Made by a program: the position numbers and the translations under genes
From: Trichinella spiralis
Lineage: Eukaryota; Nematoda; Enoplea; Trichinellida; Trichinellidae
Assembly (NCBI GenBank): GCA_000181795.3
Contig: CM012954.1
Location: forward strand, 13,256,710 to 13,320,709
DNA length: 64,000 nucleotides
Reading direction: 5' to 3'
The notes under the pieces: model-generated
What the model saw: only the letters and a program-made list of their open reading frames with translations
What the model was told of the DNA's origin: nothing
The model's database searches: none
Part shown: positions 62,272 to 64,000 of the stretch, piece after piece
How positions within the stretch are numbered: position 1 is the first letter of the stretch
Layout: each line of letters opens with the position of its first letter

Positions 62272-64000
62272 ATTTACGTTTCCTTTATGAAAGGCAATTT
62301 TTTAGTATTGTTTTTTTCTGATAACATGATTAATTCAGTGAAATAAAACTGCATTAAAATAAACTAACAGTGAGTGTATTTTTTCATTGGTCATACGAAT
62401 TTATTTGTTTCAGTACTTACTTTTTTCTATTCTCATATGATATATTTTACAAGTGGATCCACAGCATAGACAATATTTATATTGCTAAAAGTGTATTTTA
62501 TAGGGAATGCAAAATAACAAAGAATGAAGTGATGGTATTTTACAACATGGTGCAGATTATGTTTGATTCTTTCATTTTTTTGTTCATTAAGGATCAATAT
62601 TAATGAAAGGTATATTCATAATTTATAAAAACCAAAAATGCAGATCAGCTAACTGCCAATAAATTGTACGAGGGAAACGCCTGCAACGCAAGCAACGAAA
62701 AACCAAGTCAGGTAACAACGGTGAGCATGGACAATTTTGCTTTTGCCATATCGGAAAGTAATATCATTAAGAGCGAATTAATAAAATACGGTATAGTATC
62801 GAACTGGTAATTAAGTTAATATGGATCCCACATAATGAAACGTAGAATATTGAGATGTGATTCAATAAAGAAATTTGCTTTTCGTCAGTGAAATAAATTT
62901 TTTAACATTTTTCGTGTTCTTGTGAAACGTCTTTCAAAATACAGCTGTATTAACACGAATCAAATATAGTAATATGATTGTATAGATTATATGCTAAATG
63001 TCGGTATTATTGCACATAATTCAACTCTTTGTACATTACAGAGGACTAACTGTACACGAACAGTCAATGGAAAACGTATTGTAATGTTTATGATTTAAGT
63101 GCTTTTAATTTTTCAGATGCAGTTGACATTCTATTCATAATTCAATGAGATAATTACTGCATTGTTTGGTTATGTGAATGTCATAATTATAGAAGTGTTT
63201 TCTAACATTTATGACGCAATTGTACAGACATTTTTTTCTTATAGAAACACAGAATCGAAAGCATAGATTGCAAAACAAACAACTGAAATATGGAACGGAG
63301 AAAAATTACTTTAAGTTCAACTATACTGTAAAAATAAATTATGCAAGTTAATTTAAAAGTACTGTAATGTACAGTACATTGATTGCCAAATCACCGATAA
63401 GAAAGATGCAAAGTAAGAGACCAATCAGAGAAAAGCAAATGTTGTACCCGTGGTTAATTTCATTTGAGTGATTTTGTATGAACTATAGTGCCGCGTAGCA
63501 AGAGTACAAGTGAACCAAACTGAATCCAGGTAAAAGTTTCAATGATAAAACATACTTTCCTCATGTTTTGCATGAACGATAGTATATCTGAGCAATTTAT
63601 TTAAGCATCACATTTGAATTGTAACAAAAATTAAAAAAACAAGACAAAATTTCCAGTTATGTATATGTAGTTCAAACGTGAGTTGTGTCAAAAAATGTAT
63701 TTTCAATTTATTGTTATTAAACTCCGGCGTTTAGACATAACTGTAGAAAATGTCCATTTTTTCAATTTGCACTTGCGTTTTGCATTGAATTTCATTGTGA
63801 ACAGAACAGATCGAATATCTCTAAGCGATCAGTGCTTTCTATTATGCAAAATAGTGTTTTTCATAGAGAAAGTTATGTAACTTTACTATATGTAAGCTTC
63901 TTTTATTCTGTTACTATATGTATATGTAAGCTTTCTGCTATGAAATTTCCCTTTTTGGTACGGCATTTTTGAAATTTGAAAATTTCCAATTCCCCCCTGC
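62272..64000. other. Downstream flank of beta-PIX, no supported gene
   Basis: An AATAAA about 70 nt after the stop probably ends the beta-PIX transcript. A slightly GC-richer patch near 62640-62730 and another near 63470-63535 have no open frame or RNA fold I can defend. The frames at 62370-62603 and 63683-63880 are AT-driven. Confidence 0.5.

Overview
The window is an AT-rich animal nuclear genome segment with short introns (mostly about 46-120 nt), T-rich 3' splice sites and single-copy metazoan housekeeping and signalling genes. The compact gene structures and the worm-like RAMP4/SERP1 protein suggest a nematode. I cannot place it further from sequence alone; a deep-branching clade such as Dorylaimia is only a guess. 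I saw no LTR element, Polinton, LINE, CRISPR array, rRNA or tRNA gene that I could defend.

Layout, left to right: (1) 5' part of an SLC36-type amino-acid transporter gene (minus, 660-1425, running off the left edge); (2) NXF1/TAP mRNA export receptor (plus, 3650-7051); (3) type I BMP receptor kinase (minus, 8793-10657 or beyond), divergent from (4) cytosolic isoleucyl-tRNA synthetase (plus, 11738-17433, 20 exons); (5) TEX2-like SMP-domain lipid-transfer protein (plus, 19479-23099); (6) an intronless, GC-richer, bacterial-type guanine deaminase (minus, 23742-24227); (7) the 65-residue ER protein SERP1/RAMP4 (minus, 25363-25913); (8) a 14-finger C2H2 zinc-finger protein (minus, 26817-30350); (9) PREB/Sec12 (plus, 32804-34162), convergent with (10) exon-junction protein Y14/RBM8A (minus, 34338-35192); (11) mitochondrial ribosomal protein bS16m (plus, 35857-36402); (12) beta-arrestin (plus, 37624-40298); (13) an 8.4-kb gene-poor stretch leading into a class IIa histone deacetylase (plus, 48744-56073) with a 4.7-kb, microsatellite-filled first coding intron; (14) beta-PIX/ARHGEF7 (plus, 58525-62271).

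The genes do not form one pathway, but several share cellular themes: mRNA export and exon-junction marking (NXF1, Y14), ER export and membrane contact sites (PREB, SERP1, TEX2), cytosolic and mitochondrial translation (IARS, bS16m), and signalling (BMP receptor, arrestin, beta-PIX, class IIa HDAC). No operon is evident. Exon models were assembled by hand, requiring splice consensus, matching phase and agreement with the known protein families; boundaries should be good to about 1-2 nt.

The points most worth follow-up are the deaminase as a possible horizontal acquisition, and non-canonical splicing: three GC-AG introns among about 103 modelled introns and one apparent GT-TG intron in beta-PIX. 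Three short or medium introns (PREB, Y14, HDAC) are also multiples of three without stops and so can be read through. No clearly new multi-gene system was found.
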